A stretch of DNA of 5,150 nt from Verrucomicrobiota bacterium (lineage in GTDB: Bacteria; Verrucomicrobiota; Lentisphaeria; Oligosphaerales; JAFGRS01). Made by a program: the position numbers and the translations under genes. The stretch spans positions 1-5,150 of the forward strand of contig JAGVUW010000847.1 of NCBI GenBank assembly GCA_019136035.1, written 5' to 3'. Below, in pieces: positions 4,571-5,150 of the stretch; within the stretch, counting starts at the first letter, position 1, and every line of letters begins with the position of its first letter. A model generated the notes under the pieces. It saw only the letters and a program-made list of their open reading frames with translations, did not search any database and had not been told where the DNA came from.

Positions 4571-4840
4571 TCAGGGGTGCGAGAAGGTCATGACCTTGAC
4601 CTCGACGCCCTGCACTGCCGTGAGGCGGCGCTTGAGCGAGTCGCAGTCCGCGGCGCTGCCGACGAACTCCAGGACGAGGAGCCCGTTGGGGGCGCCGGCA
4701 GCGCCGGTGCCGAGTTCGTGGAGGCCGAGCCGCGTCTTGATGTGGGCACCGAAGTCGGTGAGGACATTCTGCACGTCGATGGCGTGCTTGACCCGGTCCG
4801 TCACGTGCACGCCGACGATGATGTGATCCTTGCAGTCCAT
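4571..4840 (-). CDS. Small ACT/ferredoxin-like-fold protein of the TM1266 type (putative iron-only hydrogenase system regulator family)
   Basis: An 89-aa soluble protein with one ferredoxin-like beta-alpha-beta domain spanning almost its whole length: IIVGVHVTD (7-15), helix VKHAIDVQNVLTDFG (17-31), the strand and turn IKTRLGLHELG (34-44), strand GLLVLEFVG (53-61), helix CDSLKRRLTAVQGV (66-79) and the last strand VKVMTF (81-86). The VTDR...VQ.VLT.FG..IKTR.GLHE pattern fits the small TM1266-like family found in hydrogenase-bearing anaerobes, which is thought to be regulatory; no direct function is established. The start at 4840 is chosen because CAGGAGAG precedes it at good distance and the conserved domain starts there. 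The same frame stays open to the window edge, but upstream residues are Arg/Gly-rich and look non-coding, and an ATG at 4864 lacks a ribosome site. No hydrogenase gene is visible nearby. Confidence 0.75.
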   Translation of the reverse strand: MDCKDHIIVGVHVTDRVKHAIDVQNVLTDFGAHIKTRLGLHELGTGAAGAPNGLLVLEFVGSAADCDSLKRRLTAVQGVEVKVMTFSHP

Positions 4841-5150
4841 GGCTGTCTCTCCTGTCTGGGCCATCACGACGTACGACGTTCCGCGGTCCCGGGAACCCGC
4901 GCCGACTCTCATCCCCGCCCCGCCCTTCGTCGCCGTCCCGCCCCGGCGCACTCCGGCGCCCGCTGCTCGTATGAGAGGGATCGCGTCGTTGCGCTGTCGA
5001 CGCGGCTGCGGCTCGTGGACGCGTTCGCGTCTGCGCACACTCGCCCTTCTATGTGGGCCGTCAAGGTGCTGCGCTGCTTTTCTGTTCTCTTGCCTTCCCT
5101 GCTCCTCAGTCTGAAGGCTCCCGTGCCCTGCGTTCAGAGCTTGGGGCCAG
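4841..5150. other. Non-coding stretch upstream of the ACT-like gene
   Basis: About 310 bp with no gene I can support. On the minus strand the frame of the downstream gene is open to the edge, but its translation is Arg/Gly-rich and has no conserved look. The plus-strand open frame starting at 4830 is similarly unconvincing. Visible details are the tandem 7-mer ACGACGT (4866-4872 and 4873-4879), the 8-bp palindrome TCCCGGGA, and an isolated TTGACG (minus, 5064-5059) that resembles a -35 but has no -10 at the right distance. The last bases may contain the end of an upstream minus-strand gene (one frame stops at 5134), which cannot be decided here. Confidence 0.5.

Noticed and set aside
5059..5064. 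Minus-strand TTGACG resembling a -35 box
   Set aside because: No reasonable -10 lies 16-18 bp downstream, and it is over 200 bp from the start codon.

Overview
This is a G+C-rich bacterial window, roughly two thirds G+C by eye. Every supported gene lies on the minus strand, so the window reads from right to left. Most starts have good Shine-Dalgarno sequences, and intergenic hairpins lack U-tracts. The taxon cannot be fixed from the sequence. An iron-sulfur protein related to epoxyqueuosine reductase and a TM1266-like ACT-fold protein (a family linked to [FeFe]-hydrogenase organisms) lean weakly towards an anaerobe or facultative anaerobe. The dispersed hairpin repeats resemble, from memory only, repeats in planctomycete/verrucomicrobial-type genomes.

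Layout in order of transcription. 5150-4841: about 310 bp with no convincing gene, probably leader or promoter DNA. 4840-4571: an 89-aa ACT-like protein of the TM1266 type. 4570-4428: spacer with a 14-bp palindrome and a GC hairpin. 4427-3318: a 369-aa beta-propeller lactonase of the 6-phosphogluconolactonase (Pgl/YbhE) family. 3317-3117: spacer with a GC hairpin, two copies of a 22-nt hairpin repeat, and a leader hairpin plus a full Shine-Dalgarno sequence for the next gene. 3116-3018: a 32-aa lysine-rich protein. 3017-2730: a very strong GC hairpin, a bulged hairpin, the third 22-nt repeat and a weak candidate promoter. 2729-2010: a 239-aa double [4Fe-4S] protein related to QueG. 2009-1913: a spacer with a perfect ATTAG-N4-CTAAT palindrome. 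1912-1: a tightly coupled three-gene operon consisting of a YtrA-type GntR regulator, an ABC-2 type ATPase and a multi-pass permease that runs off the left edge.

The best-supported functional unit is the GntR-ATPase-permease operon. Both of its junctions are 4-bp ATGA overlaps, and a palindrome sits just upstream of the regulator, which points to an autoregulated exporter of the YtrABC type. The regulator appears to lack about 8 residues of the first helix of its winged-helix domain. The other genes look like independent transcription units.

The most unusual structure is the three-copy 22-nt intergenic repeat. Each copy folds into a 5-bp stem with a 5-nt loop, and a compensatory base-pair change between copies suggests that the structure matters. 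I do not see a complete new defence or mobile system. The items most worth follow-up are the repeat family, the lysine-rich microprotein, and the shortened GntR protein with its palindrome.
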